DNA of 40,045 nucleotides from Oscillospiraceae bacterium (GTDB lineage: Bacteria > Bacillota > Clostridia > Oscillospirales > Oscillospiraceae). This document shows, piece by piece, positions 8,369 to 16,935 of the stretch (its first letter is position 1; every line of letters begins with the position of its first letter). The notes under the pieces were generated by a model, which was given only the letters and a program-made list of their open reading frames with translations, ran no database searches and was not told where the DNA came from. The position numbers and the translations under genes were made by a program. The stretch covers positions 1 to 40,045 of the forward strand of contig CACZUK010000007.1 in NCBI GenBank assembly GCA_902784305.1. The letters run 5' to 3'.

Positions 8369-8401
8369 GAGCTTTTCCGAAAAAAACGCAAATTTTTTGT
8401 C

Positions 8402-9541
8402 TCACAGCCTCCGCTGAAGCTGCTCCACATACCGCGCGCGGAACTCCTCGAAGCTGCCCTCCTCCAGCGCCGCGCGGATGCGTGCCATCAGCTCGTTGTA
8501 GAACCACAGGTTGTGCATCACCGCCAGCCGCATGGCCAGCATCTCCTCCGCCTTCACCAGGTGGCGCAGATAGGCCCGGCTGTAGCGGCGGCAGACGGGA
8601 CAGCCGCAGTCCGGGTCGATGGGCCGCTCATCCAGCTTGTACTTCTCGTTTTTGATGTTGATGGTGCCCTGCCAGGTGTAGAGCTTGCCGTGGCGGGCGT
8701 TGCGGGCGGGCATCACGCAGTCGAAGAAGTCCACGCCCCGGTAGACCGCCTCGATGATGTTCCAGGGCGTGCCAACCCCCATCAGGTAGCGGGGCTTGTC
8801 CTTGGGCAGATGCGGCTCCACCGCGTCCAGCACGGCGTACATCTCCTCCGTGCTCTCCCCCACGGCCAGACCGCCGATGGCCACTCCCTGATAGCTGCCC
8901 TCCGGCATGGCAGCGATGGTCTTGGCGTGCCAGACGCGCAGGTCGTGGTACACGCCGCCCTGGTTGATGGCGAAGAGCTGCTGCTGCGGATTCACGCAGT
9001 CGGGCAGGGCGTTCAGGCGCTGATGCTCCGCCACGCAGCGCTCCAGCCAGCGCTGGGTCCGCTGCACGGAGCGCTCCACGTACTCGTGGGTGGAGGGGTT
9101 CTCCACGCACTCGTCGAAGGCCATGGCGATGTCGCTGCCCAGATTGGACTGGATGCGCATGCTCTCCTCAGGGCCCATGAAGATTTTCCGGCCGTCCACA
9201 TGGCACTGGAAGGTGACGCCCTCCTCCTTGATGTTGCGCAGCTTTGCCAGGGAAAAGACCTGAAATCCGCCGCTGTCCGTGAGAATCGGGCCGCTCCAGC
9301 CCATCATTTTGTGCAGGCCGCCCAGAGCGCGGACCACCTCGTCACCGGGCCGGACATGGAGGTGGTAGGTGTTGGACAGCTCAATCTGGCAGCCGATTTC
9401 CTCCAGATCCCGGGCGCTGAGCGCCCCCTTGATGGCCCCCTGGGTGCCCACGTTCATGAAAACCGGGGTCTGCGCGGTGCCGTGGGCGCAGGTGAACTCC
9501 CCGCGCCGGGCACGGCCCTGCACCTTCATCACTCGAAACAT
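8402..9541 (-). CDS. tgt: tRNA-guanine transglycosylase (Tgt)
   Basis: This 379-residue enzyme exchanges the guanine at wobble position 34 of tRNAs with GUN anticodons for the queuosine precursor preQ1. Visible features are the general acid Asp89 in LTDSGGFQVFSL, the GGLAVGES loop (223-230), the nucleophile Asp274 in FDCVMPARNARHG, and the zinc site Cys312, Cys314, Cys317 and His343 (DCGCPVCRRY...MHN). Length equals that of the bacterial family. ATG 9541 is preceded by AAGGAGAGG. Gene order tgt-yajC is the common bacterial arrangement. Confidence 0.97.
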   Translation of the reverse strand: MFRVMKVQGRARRGEFTCAHGTAQTPVFMNVGTQGAIKGALSARDLEEIGCQIELSNTYHLHVRPGDEVVRALGGLHKMMGWSGPILTDSGGFQVFSLAKLRNIKEEGVTFQCHVDGRKIFMGPEESMRIQSNLGSDIAMAFDECVENPSTHEYVERSVQRTQRWLERCVAEHQRLNALPDCVNPQQQLFAINQGGVYHDLRVWHAKTIAAMPEGSYQGVAIGGLAVGESTEEMYAVLDAVEPHLPKDKPRYLMGVGTPWNIIEAVYRGVDFFDCVMPARNARHGKLYTWQGTINIKNEKYKLDERPIDPDCGCPVCRRYSRAYLRHLVKAEEMLAMRLAVMHNLWFYNELMARIRAALEEGSFEEFRARYVEQLQRRL

Positions 9542-9594
9542 ATGCCTCTCCTTTGCCGGGCCCGGAAAGGGTCCGGATGATTGTTACGCCTGTC

Positions 9595-9623
9595 ATTCTA
9601 CCATTGCAGCCGGGTTTTGTCTA
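9595..9623 (-). promoter_or_regulatory. Promoter of tgt
   Basis: On the minus strand TAGACA (9618-9623) and TAGAAT (9595-9600) are 17 bases apart, with a 53-base leader to the tgt start. The leader includes GGACCC/GGGCCC-type GC repeats. Confidence 0.65.
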
Positions 9624-9741
9624 TCCCAAAATCGCGCCCGGCACCGGTGCGCGGCCTGACCCGGGTGCGCGGCCGCTTCCGAGCCGTCAACCGGGACAAA
9701 GACCGCTCCGGGCGCACCCCTGTTTTTCTCCGCCCCAAACG

Positions 9742-9770
9742 TAGACAAAGCCGCCGTTTTGTACTATAAT
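9742..9770 (+). promoter_or_regulatory. Promoter of the CotH/VTC cluster
   Basis: TAGACA (9742-9747) and TATAAT (9765-9770) are 17 bases apart. The leader to the first gene is about 160 bases, GC-rich and without an open frame I can support. The divergent spacer 9542-9938 therefore holds two back-to-back promoters, this one and that of tgt. Confidence 0.75.
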
Positions 9771-9938
9771 ATTTCAGATTGCACCCGCGCTGTCTCCTCC
9801 ACTCCCCCGGGAGTGCGGACGGCGCAGAAACCGCTGCTGCCCGGCGGGCACGCTTCAGCGGTTCCCGATAATCCGGAGCTGAGCGGCATCCATTGCGCTC
9901 CTGCGTTCCGCCCGGCTCCTCAGGCCCAGAGGTAGGTT

Positions 9939-10793
9939 ATGATTCGAAAAAAACATCTTTTAATCCTCCTTCCGGCGCTGCTGCTCCTGCTGCTGCTCTC
10001 CCAGCTCTACTGCGCCTCCCCCTCCTTCCCCGGCGGACGCTTCGCGGACGAGGCGGCGGACCATGTGGGCATCTACCTGGAGGGCGAGGGCATCTTCACC
10101 AGCGACGCGGAGGCCGTGCAGGTGGCAGGCACCACCGCCACCATCGTCAAGGGCGGGGAATACCGACTCTCCGGCTCCCTGAGCGACGGCCAAATCATCG
10201 TGGACGTGCCAAAAGAGGAGCAGGTGGTGCTGAAGCTGGACGATGTGGAGCTCCACTGTGAGCGCTCCGCCCCCATCTGGGCCAGGAGCGCGGACCGGGT
10301 CAAGCTCAGCCTGCCGGAGGACACCATCAATGTGCTCTCCGACGGCGCGCTCCACGACGACCCGGACCCGGAGACCAATCTCCCCACCGCCTGCGTCTAC
10401 GCCCAGTGCGACCTGACCATCAAGGGCAAGGGCCAGCTCACCGTGGAGGCCAGCTTCCGCAACGGCATCGCCAGCACCGACTCCCTGTACCTGAAAAACG
10501 GCATCCTCAGCGTCAGCGCCCCCCACACCGCCCTCCGGGGCAAGGACGACGTGACCATGGTGGGCGGTCTGTGTGAGCTGCGCTGCGACGACAGCGCCGT
10601 CACCAGCGCGGGCTTCGTGGACATCCAGGGCGGGGAGCTGCACATCGACACCAACGGCAGCGCCTTTCAGGCTGTCAGCAGCGTGACGGTGGGGCCCGAG
10701 GCCAGGGTTCATGCCCGCTGCGGCGCGCTGAGCGTACAGTGCGCCGGCCCCATCACCCTGGCCAATCCCATCACAGAAACGGAGGGGGAGTGA
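9939..10793 (+). CDS. Cthe_2159-like carbohydrate-binding domain protein
   Basis: This 284-residue protein begins with a basic N-terminus and a hydrophobic leader (about 6-25) ending near LYCAS, so it is exported or membrane-anchored; the lipobox is not canonical. The rest resembles the Cthe_2159/DUF4353 family of right-handed parallel beta-helix carbohydrate-binding proteins: GTTATIVKGGEYRLSGSL (about 63-80), QIIVDVPKEEQVVLKLDDV, then repeated short strands such as LTIKGKGQLTV and DVTMVGGLCEL. Members of this family bind acidic polysaccharide. It is the first gene of the cluster, and its stop is two bases before the next start. Genes of this family often accompany VTC, DUF4956 and CotH proteins in Clostridia. 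Substrate is not deducible. Confidence 0.8.
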   Translation: MIRKKHLLILLPALLLLLLLSQLYCASPSFPGGRFADEAADHVGIYLEGEGIFTSDAEAVQVAGTTATIVKGGEYRLSGSLSDGQIIVDVPKEEQVVLKLDDVELHCERSAPIWARSADRVKLSLPEDTINVLSDGALHDDPDPETNLPTACVYAQCDLTIKGKGQLTVEASFRNGIASTDSLYLKNGILSVSAPHTALRGKDDVTMVGGLCELRCDDSAVTSAGFVDIQGGELHIDTNGSAFQAVSSVTVGPEARVHARCGALSVQCAGPITLANPITETEGE

Positions 10794-10795
10794 GC

Positions 10796-11551
10796 ATGTC
10801 CATCAACGTCTTCCGGCGCTATGAAAAGAAGTTCCCCATGGACGCGCAGACCGTGGAGCGGCTGCTTCCGGTCCTCAGGGAGCATATGGAGCCGGACAAG
10901 TTCTGCGTCAACGGCCAGACCTACCACATCTGCAACCTCTACTTCGACACCGAGGGGGACGACGTGATTCGGGAGTCCCTCCAGCACCCCTACTACAAGG
11001 AAAAGCTGCGCCTGCGCAGCTACGGGCCGCCGCAGTCCGATGATGCGGGCGTGTTCCTGGAGCTGAAGAAGAAGGTGAACGGCATCGTCACCAAGCGCCG
11101 GGCCAAGCTGCGCTGGGGGGAGGCCAAAAGCTTCCTGAAAACGGGCGAAATCCCCCCGGGGACCAGCTATATGAAGCGGCAGGTGATGGGGGAAATCGGC
11201 TACTACCTCTCCCACAAGGACGTGGCCCCCACCACCCTCATCCGCTACGACCGCATGGCCTGGTTCGACCGCTCGGACAGCAGCTTTCGGCTGACCTTCG
11301 ACTCCAACCTCCGCCACCAGCGCGGCAGAATCCATTTCTCCGACCCGGCCGCCGGAGAACCGCTCTTCCCGCCGGAGTTCCGGCTCATGGAGGTGAAGGT
11401 CTCCAACGCCTACCCCCTGTGGTTCGCCCGGCTGCTGAGTCAGGAGGGCATCCGTCGCCACTCCTTCTCCAAGTACGGCGTGGCCTACAAGACCTACCTT
11501 CTGGACCAGCTCCCGGAGCCGCCTGACGTGTCGGTTCTGGACCACATTTAG
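10796..11551 (+). CDS. VTC-domain polyphosphate polymerase-like protein
   Basis: This 251-residue protein matches the VTC catalytic-domain fold (triphosphate tunnel) across its whole length: RRYEKKFPM at the start, ICNLYFDTEGDD (about 44-55), YKEKLRLRSYG, VFLELKKKVNGIVTKRRAKL, and near the end RLMEVKVSNAYPLWFARLL followed by SKYGVAYKTYLL. The alternating charged strands with Glu, Lys and Arg pointing into a tunnel bind ATP and polyphosphate in the yeast VTC4 homologue. There is no membrane segment, so it likely works at the membrane through the DUF4956 partner encoded next. ATG 10796 is chosen over an upstream frame start because GGAGGGGGAG precedes it and because residues before it do not resemble the family. 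Confidence 0.85.
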   Translation: MSINVFRRYEKKFPMDAQTVERLLPVLREHMEPDKFCVNGQTYHICNLYFDTEGDDVIRESLQHPYYKEKLRLRSYGPPQSDDAGVFLELKKKVNGIVTKRRAKLRWGEAKSFLKTGEIPPGTSYMKRQVMGEIGYYLSHKDVAPTTLIRYDRMAWFDRSDSSFRLTFDSNLRHQRGRIHFSDPAAGEPLFPPEFRLMEVKVSNAYPLWFARLLSQEGIRRHSFSKYGVAYKTYLLDQLPEPPDVSVLDHI

Positions 11552-11625
11552 GAACCCTGATTTCATCCAGCTTCGGCGCTGGACGGCTATTTTCCGCCAA
11601 TTCACCGTCTGAAACCATTGATTCC
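11551..11625 (+). repeat. Dispersed intergenic repeat, copy B
   Basis: This copy begins at the VTC stop codon and fills most of the 126-base gap before DUF4956. Its core 11565-11584 is identical over 20 bases to 7228-7247, and GAAACCATTGATTCC (11611-11625) matches 7429-7443 with one change. It sits inside an apparent operon. The TCCAGC-TTCGGC-GCTGGA hairpin could act in RNA as an intercistronic structure. Confidence 0.6.
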
Positions 11626-11677
11626 TTAACATTTTCATCCCTTTCTACCCATCTATCTGCTTTCTGGAGGTATTCCC

Positions 11678-12385
11678 ATGTCTGGATTCACACAGCTTCT
11701 TGGCGCCGACCTGGCGCTGAACATCACCCCTGTCGGCTTCGGCCTCATCCTGGCCGCCACCATCCTCTGCGGCCTGCTCTTCAGCGCCCTGTACATCTCC
11801 ACCCACAAGGACGAGCTGGTACCCAACGGCCTGCCCCTGACCCTGGTGGTGGTGCCCATCGCCGCGGCCATCGTTATCCTGCTGGTGGGCCGCAACATCG
11901 CCACCGCCCTGGGTCTGGGCGGCATCTTCGTGCTGGTCCGCTTCCGCAGCGGCCCCGTGGAGACCCGGGACCTGTCCTACCTCTTCGCCGCCATCTGCAA
12001 CGGCGTGCTCAGCGGCTGCGGCTATGTGGGCTACAGCGTGGTGTTCACCCTGGTGATGTGCGTGCTCATCTACCTGCTGGAGAGCGCCGGCTGGGGTCAG
12101 CCCGTGGGCGACACCATGCTGCTCAAGGTCTGGGTGCCGGAGAATCTGGACTTTCAGGGCGTCTTTGAGCCGGTTCTGTCCAGCTACACCCGCAGCTACA
12201 AGCTGCTCATGGTCCGCACCACCGACTTCGGCTCCCTGTGCGAGCTGCGCTACAAGCTGGTGCCCAAGGCCAAGATGGACCAGAAGGCCCTGCTGGACGA
12301 AATCCGCACCCGGAACGGCAATATGAACGTGGTGCTGGTGGTCGCGCCCACCATCGTGGAGCGGCGCAGCAAGCAGGTGCTCTGA
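11678..12385 (+). CDS. DUF4956 domain membrane protein
   Basis: This 235-residue protein has about four membrane spans (roughly 18-40, 52-72, 76-90 and 105-135). The conserved loop GRNIATALGLGGIFVLVRFR followed by RDLSYLF (about 71-105) is the DUF4956 signature. A soluble C-terminal domain (about 150-235) of alternating strands and helices follows, ferredoxin-like in appearance and comparable in layout to MgtC-type proteins. The family is uncharacterised and nearly always next to VTC-domain proteins, so it is a plausible membrane partner or channel for the VTC enzyme (inference). TGGAGG precedes ATG 11678. Its stop overlaps the next start by one base (TGATG). Confidence 0.85.
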   Translation: MSGFTQLLGADLALNITPVGFGLILAATILCGLLFSALYISTHKDELVPNGLPLTLVVVPIAAAIVILLVGRNIATALGLGGIFVLVRFRSGPVETRDLSYLFAAICNGVLSGCGYVGYSVVFTLVMCVLIYLLESAGWGQPVGDTMLLKVWVPENLDFQGVFEPVLSSYTRSYKLLMVRTTDFGSLCELRYKLVPKAKMDQKALLDEIRTRNGNMNVVLVVAPTIVERRSKQVL

Positions 12386-13287
12386 TGGGCAGGAATCCCC
12401 GCCCGGTGGTGGTGCTGGCCCTCGTCTGCGCCCTGGTTTTCACGCTGCTCCTGCTCACGCTGATGCGCACCGGCCTCCCGGAGCGCCCTGAGCCTCCCAC
12501 GGACGCCACCGCCTCCACGGTGGAGGTGCGGCCGGAGCCGGAAACGGACGGTTTCACCCTCTGCTGCCCGAATCTGGGCAAGGCGGACGCCTTTTTGCTG
12601 CAAAGCGAGGCGGGCGCGGTGCTCATCGACACCGGAGAGGACCCGGACGGCGTGCTGGAGCTGCTGCGCGCGCAGAAGGTCACCACTCTGGACGCGCTGG
12701 TGCTCTCCCACTTCGACAAGGACCACATCGGCGGCGCGGCGGCGGTGCTGCGCCAGTTTGACGTGAAAACCCTCTACCGCACCGCCTTTGAGGAGGACAG
12801 CGCGCCTTATGAAGCCCTCACAGAGGCTCTGTCAACATCCTCCGCCCAGGTCGTCACCGTGACAGACACCCTGACCGTCAGCGCCGCCGGAGCGGAGCTG
12901 ACCCTCTATCCGCCGCTCCGCGATTCCTACGAGAAGGACGAGGACAACAACGCCTCCCTCATCGCCTCGGTGGAGGCGGACGGCTGCGCGCTACTCTTCC
13001 CCGGCGACGCCCTCAAGCCCCGCATCCGGGAGTTCCTGGAGGAGCAGTACGACGGCACCCAGTACCAGCTTTTGAAAGTCCCCCACCACGGAGGGGAGGT
13101 CAAGCCCACCGCCCTGCTGCTGGATGCCTTTACGCCCCAGCTCGCCCTCATCACCTCCTCCACCTGGGAGCCGGAGAGCGAAAAGCTGACCCAGCGTCTG
13201 GAGGAGGAGGGCGTGGAGGTCCTCCGCACCCGGGAGGGGACCGTGACGCTCCGCTTTGCCAATGGAAAAGTTGAGAAAATCTCATGA
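12385..13287 (+). CDS. ComEC/Rec2-like metallo-beta-lactamase-fold protein
   Basis: This 300-residue protein has an N-terminal membrane anchor (about 8-27), a Pro/Glu/Thr linker (31-55) and then a single metallo-beta-lactamase domain. Metal-binding residues are visible as H109-x-D111-x-D113-H114 in LSHFDKDHIGG, plus PGDAL and KVPHHGG further on. This is the pattern of the ComEC C-terminal domain, without the competence channel. The extracellular hydrolase domain might act on a phosphoester or nucleic acid, but the substrate is unknown. ATG 12385 is preferred because it overlaps the DUF4956 stop and opens directly into the anchor. An upstream in-frame start at 12238 would overlap the neighbour by 148 bases. 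Confidence 0.85.
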   Translation: MGRNPRPVVVLALVCALVFTLLLLTLMRTGLPERPEPPTDATASTVEVRPEPETDGFTLCCPNLGKADAFLLQSEAGAVLIDTGEDPDGVLELLRAQKVTTLDALVLSHFDKDHIGGAAAVLRQFDVKTLYRTAFEEDSAPYEALTEALSTSSAQVVTVTDTLTVSAAGAELTLYPPLRDSYEKDEDNNASLIASVEADGCALLFPGDALKPRIREFLEEQYDGTQYQLLKVPHHGGEVKPTALLLDAFTPQLALITSSTWEPESEKLTQRLEEEGVEVLRTREGTVTLRFANGKVEKIS

Positions 13288-15959
13288 GAAAACAAGCTAA
13301 ACGGGCAAAACAGCCCTCATCTGTCTCTACACGGCGCTCTGTGCGCCCCGACGCGCCCCCGCGTGGGGGCAGCGCCTCGTCCCGCCGCGGACACGGTGCC
13401 ACCCGCCGTCCCCGGCCCTATGGCTCCAGAGCCGTGCCGCCTGTGCGTCTGGTGCTGCTCGCGCTGCTGGCCGTGGTCCTGCTGGCCGGGCTCTACAACG
13501 CCTACCGCGCCCGGCCCATCGCGGAGGAGCCTCCCTACCACCTCGTGGTCAACGAGGTGGGCACCGACGACCAGCGCGTCCTCACCGCCCCGGACGGCTA
13601 TTACCACAGCTGGGTGGAGCTCTACAACCCCACGGACCAGGCCATCTCCCTGGACGGCTGGAGTCTGAGCAACAAGAAGACCGACCTGCGCCGCTACGCC
13701 TTCCCGGAGGGCCTGAGCGTGGAGCCGGGCGGCCGACTGCTGGTCTGGTTCACCGGCAGTCTGGGGGATGACCCCAGCGCCGCCATGAAGAACTCCGGCG
13801 TGCCCTACGCCTCCTTCACCATGATGCGCGGAGACGACGTGTGCCTGAGCCGCAGCGGCTATGTGATGGACCATCTGGCCATCCCCGGCGACCTGCCCCG
13901 GGGCAGCGCCTATGGGCGCGTGGAGGACGGCGGTCTGGAATGCTCCGCCATGGACGCCACGCCGGAAGCCGCCAACAACGGCTCCGCCCTCCACAAGAGC
14001 GTGGCGCAGCCCGTGCTCTCGATGCCCAGCGGCTTCTACGACGAGCCCTTCCAGCTCAGCATCAGCGCCCCGGAGGGCTGCACCGTTTACTACACGGTGG
14101 ACTGCTCCCGTCCCACGGCGGATTCCACCCCCTACACCGAGCCCATCCAGGTGGAGGACGCCACGCCTCAGGCCAACGTCTTCTCCCAGATTCAGACCCA
14201 GGGCTTCTACACCAACACCCCCCTCTATGAGGGGCAGCAGCCCATCTATGACAACTACTACGGCAACTACCTCACCCCCACGGAGAATCTGGACAAGTGC
14301 ACCGTGGTCCGGGCGGTGGCCGTGGACGCAGAGGGCAACGTCAGCGACCCCGTGACCGCCTCCTACTTCTTGGGCTTCGGCGGCCGGAGCGCCTACGATA
14401 ACGTGAGCGTGATGTCTCTGGTCAGCGACCCCGACGACCTGTTCGGGGATTTGGGCATTCTGGTGGCCGGCAGGGAGTACGAGGACAAGCTGGCCGACGG
14501 CACCATCACCACCAAGACCTATTGGGGCAGCGTGCGCCGCTACACCAACTTCTTCCGCAAGGGCTCCGCCTGGGAGCGCGCCGCCCACCTGGACTTCTTC
14601 AACGAGGACAAGAGCCTCTCCTTCTCCCAGGAGACCGGCATCCGCTGCCACGGCAACGCCAGCCGGAAGCGGGTCCCCAAGGCCTTCTCCCTCTACGCCC
14701 GGGAGAAGTACGACGGCAGCGCCCTGTTTGAACAGCCTCTCTTCGACACCCAGACCCTCACCGACAAGGTCTTTCTGGTCAACGGCGCCGCCGTGCGCCG
14801 CTACGCCCTGGTCAAGCGCATGGACGGCCGGGGCATGGACACCCAGGACTACCGGCTGGTGCAGCTCTTCCTGGACGGGGAGTACTGGGGCTTCTACGCC
14901 GTTCAGGAGGCCTACAACAGCGGCACCTACCTCAACGAGCACTACGGGCTGGACAACGACGGCACCATCCTGCTCAAGGCCAACTCCCGGGAGCTGGTGC
15001 CCGTCTACGGCACCAAGGCCGACATAGAGGAGCACTACAACCCCGTGATGGACTATGTGGCCAGCCACGACATGACCAAGGAGGAAAACTGGACCGAGCT
15101 GAACACCATGATGGACGTGCAGAGCTTCATCGACGTGTACGCCGCCAACCTGTACCTGTGCAACATGGACTTCAACTGGCACCACAACATTTACCTGTTC
15201 CAAACCCGCAAGGTGCGCTCCGGCAACCCCTGGGCTGACGGGCGCTGGCACTGGATGCTCTACGACGTGGACTACTCCGCCGGCGACAACAAAAACGTCC
15301 CTGTGGAGCACAATATGTTCCAGGGGAAGTTCCTCAACAGCAAGCATGGCCTGTCTCTTGACCCGATTTTCCCCTATCTGGCGAAAAATGAGCACTTCCG
15401 CTCCATGTTTGTCAACACCTACCTGGACCTTGCCAACGATGTGTACGGCGCGGAGGAGATGCGCGCTGTGACGGACCAGCTCAAGGAGCAGTGGAAGGAG
15501 GCCGTCTACGCCTCCGTGCTGCGCAACCCCCTCGCCGACGACGCCGCCACCCTGAACCGGGAGACTCACGACTCCCGCTTCGGCGTCAACTGTGACAAGA
15601 TTGCCGAATTCTTCCAGCAGCGCTTCGGCTACGCCGTGCCCTATATGGCCGACTACTTCCACCTCACCGGGCAGCAGGTGACCGTCACCCTTCAGGGCAG
15701 CTCCGGCGGCAGCATCGGCCTGAACACCCTGACCCCCGACCTGAGCAGCGGCTCCTGGAGCGGCGTGTACTACACCGACGTGCCCGTGCAGCTGAGCGCG
15801 CACCCGGAGCCGGGCATGAGGCTGGACCACTGGGAGGTCAGCTCCGGAAAGCTGGAGCAGTCTGAGGACGGCTCCGCCAGCCTCCGCCTGGACGGCGATG
15901 TCACCGTGTCGGCGGTCTTCGTCCCCGACGAGGGCGCCGCAGAGGGGGCCGCGTCATGA
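13284..15959 (+). CDS. CotH kinase family surface protein
   Basis: This 891-residue protein has an Arg-rich cytosolic tail (1-53), one membrane anchor (54-72), a lamin-tail domain (about 86-225, VVNEVGTDD...SWVELYNPTD), a chitobiase-C-terminal-type Ig-like domain (about 240-365, YYTVDCSRPTADSTPYT), the CotH kinase domain (about 380-780) and a C-terminal repeat of the InlB-B/bacterial-repeat type (about 795-880, LDHWEVSSGK...VTVSAVF). Kinase-like residues are Lys466 in the VPKAFSLY strand, Asp629 in NMDFNWHHN and the metal-binding Y-D661-V-D663. Bacillus CotH phosphorylates spore-coat proteins. Here the protein faces outward and may modify a surface protein or glycan, which is inference. It overlaps both neighbours by ATGA. 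Confidence 0.92.
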   Translation: MRKQAKRAKQPSSVSTRRSVRPDAPPRGGSASSRRGHGATRRPRPYGSRAVPPVRLVLLALLAVVLLAGLYNAYRARPIAEEPPYHLVVNEVGTDDQRVLTAPDGYYHSWVELYNPTDQAISLDGWSLSNKKTDLRRYAFPEGLSVEPGGRLLVWFTGSLGDDPSAAMKNSGVPYASFTMMRGDDVCLSRSGYVMDHLAIPGDLPRGSAYGRVEDGGLECSAMDATPEAANNGSALHKSVAQPVLSMPSGFYDEPFQLSISAPEGCTVYYTVDCSRPTADSTPYTEPIQVEDATPQANVFSQIQTQGFYTNTPLYEGQQPIYDNYYGNYLTPTENLDKCTVVRAVAVDAEGNVSDPVTASYFLGFGGRSAYDNVSVMSLVSDPDDLFGDLGILVAGREYEDKLADGTITTKTYWGSVRRYTNFFRKGSAWERAAHLDFFNEDKSLSFSQETGIRCHGNASRKRVPKAFSLYAREKYDGSALFEQPLFDTQTLTDKVFLVNGAAVRRYALVKRMDGRGMDTQDYRLVQLFLDGEYWGFYAVQEAYNSGTYLNEHYGLDNDGTILLKANSRELVPVYGTKADIEEHYNPVMDYVASHDMTKEENWTELNTMMDVQSFIDVYAANLYLCNMDFNWHHNIYLFQTRKVRSGNPWADGRWHWMLYDVDYSAGDNKNVPVEHNMFQGKFLNSKHGLSLDPIFPYLAKNEHFRSMFVNTYLDLANDVYGAEEMRAVTDQLKEQWKEAVYASVLRNPLADDAATLNRETHDSRFGVNCDKIAEFFQQRFGYAVPYMADYFHLTGQQVTVTLQGSSGGSIGLNTLTPDLSSGSWSGVYYTDVPVQLSAHPEPGMRLDHWEVSSGKLEQSEDGSASLRLDGDVTVSAVFVPDEGAAEGAAS

Positions 15960-16522
15960 CAGATTTGCCCATCCGGGTCATCCGCAGCAGCCGGAAAACC
16001 ATCGCCCTGCAAATCACCCCGGAGGGGGAAATTCTGCTGCGCGCGCCTCTGCGGACCTCTGAGGCCCAGCTGCGGCGCTTCGTGGAGGACAAGACCCCCT
16101 GGCTGGAAAAGCATCTGGCCCAGGTCCGGGAGCGGCAGCGGCAGGCCCGGCAGGAAGGGGTGCTCTCCAGCGAGGAGCTGCACGCGCTGGCAGACCGCGC
16201 CATGGAGGTGATTCCCCAGCGGGTGGCCCACTTCGCGCCGCTGGTGGGGGTCCGCTATGGCCGCATCACCATCCGCAACCAGCGCACCCGCTGGGGCAGC
16301 TGCTCCGGCAAGGGCAATCTGAACTTCAACTGCCTGCTGATGCTCGCTCCGCCGGAGGTGCTGGACTATGTGGTGGTGCACGAGCTGTGCCACCGGCTGG
16401 AGATGAACCACTCCGACCGCTTCTGGGCACAGGTGGAGCGCTGCTGCCCCGGCTGGCGGGAGCACCGGCGCTGGCTCAGGGAGCACGGCGACGCGCTGCT
16501 GCGGCGCATGACCGGCGCGTGA
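15956..16522 (+). CDS. YgjP-type zinc metallopeptidase domain protein
   Basis: This 188-residue protein of the YgjP/WLM (DUF45) family has RNQRTRWGSCS (about 108-117) and the zinc-peptidase motif His142-Glu143-x2-His146 with a third ligand candidate His152 in EMNHSDRFW. No signal peptide is seen, so it is probably cytosolic. It starts four bases inside the CotH gene (ATGA) and ends the cluster before a strong terminator. Family members are widespread and their substrates are unknown, so its place here may be functional or a chance tail of the operon. Confidence 0.9.
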   Translation: MTDLPIRVIRSSRKTIALQITPEGEILLRAPLRTSEAQLRRFVEDKTPWLEKHLAQVRERQRQARQEGVLSSEELHALADRAMEVIPQRVAHFAPLVGVRYGRITIRNQRTRWGSCSGKGNLNFNCLLMLAPPEVLDYVVVHELCHRLEMNHSDRFWAQVERCCPGWREHRRWLREHGDALLRRMTGA

Positions 16523-16554
16523 GCGCAAAAGGCAGCAAAACCCGTTAAAACCGC

Positions 16555-16602
16555 AAAAAAGGACCCCGGAGAGACCGTTTCCGTCCCTCCGGGGTCCTTT
16601 TT
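16555..16602. terminator. Bidirectional terminator between the CotH cluster and trxA
   Basis: GGACCCCGGAG (16561-16571) pairs perfectly with 16587-16597, flanked by six A on the left and five T on the right. It therefore works on both strands, for the CotH cluster (+) and trxA (-). Confidence 0.9.
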
Positions 16603-16614
16603 GATTCGGATTGT

Positions 16615-16935
16615 TCAGCGCAGAACCCTGTCCAGCGCCTCGGTGAAGTTGCGCACGGGCTGCACGCCCACCAGGCGGTCCACCTCTTTGCCGTCCTTCA
16701 GGATGACGACGTTGGGGATGCTCATCACGCCGTAGCGCTGGGCCAGCATGGGCTCCTCGTCCACGTTGACCTTGCCCACGGTCACCCGGCCCTCGTAGAG
16801 CCCGGCCAGCTTGTCCATCACCGGAGCCAGCATGCGGCACGGGCCGCACCAGTCCGCCCAGAAATCCACCAGCATCACGCCGCCCTGGGCCGCCGCCGCG
16901 CGAAACTCTGCCTCGTTAAAATGCTTTACTGCCAT
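16615..16935 (-). CDS. trxA: Thioredoxin
   Basis: This 106-residue protein has the active site WCGPC (Cys30, Cys33) in VDFWADWCGPCR and the cis-proline loop MSIPNVV near 72-78. It reduces cytosolic disulfides. The start is set at 16935 because AAAGGAGAA precedes it and the mature thioredoxin fold begins there; the frame stays open another 75 codons upstream without resembling thioredoxin. The reductase-like gene lies 250 bases upstream on the same strand, so the two probably act together. I find no convincing promoter or gene in that spacer. Confidence 0.96.
   Translation of the reverse strand: MAVKHFNEAEFRAAAAQGGVMLVDFWADWCGPCRMLAPVMDKLAGLYEGRVTVGKVNVDEEPMLAQRYGVMSIPNVVILKDGKEVDRLVGVQPVRNFTEALDRVLR

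Noticed and set aside
13317..15830. 837-codon open frame on the minus strand across the CotH gene
   Set aside because: It mirrors a clear CotH gene. It is dominated by His, Val, Gly and Ala as expected from the reverse of GC-rich coding DNA, and has no ribosome site or family features.
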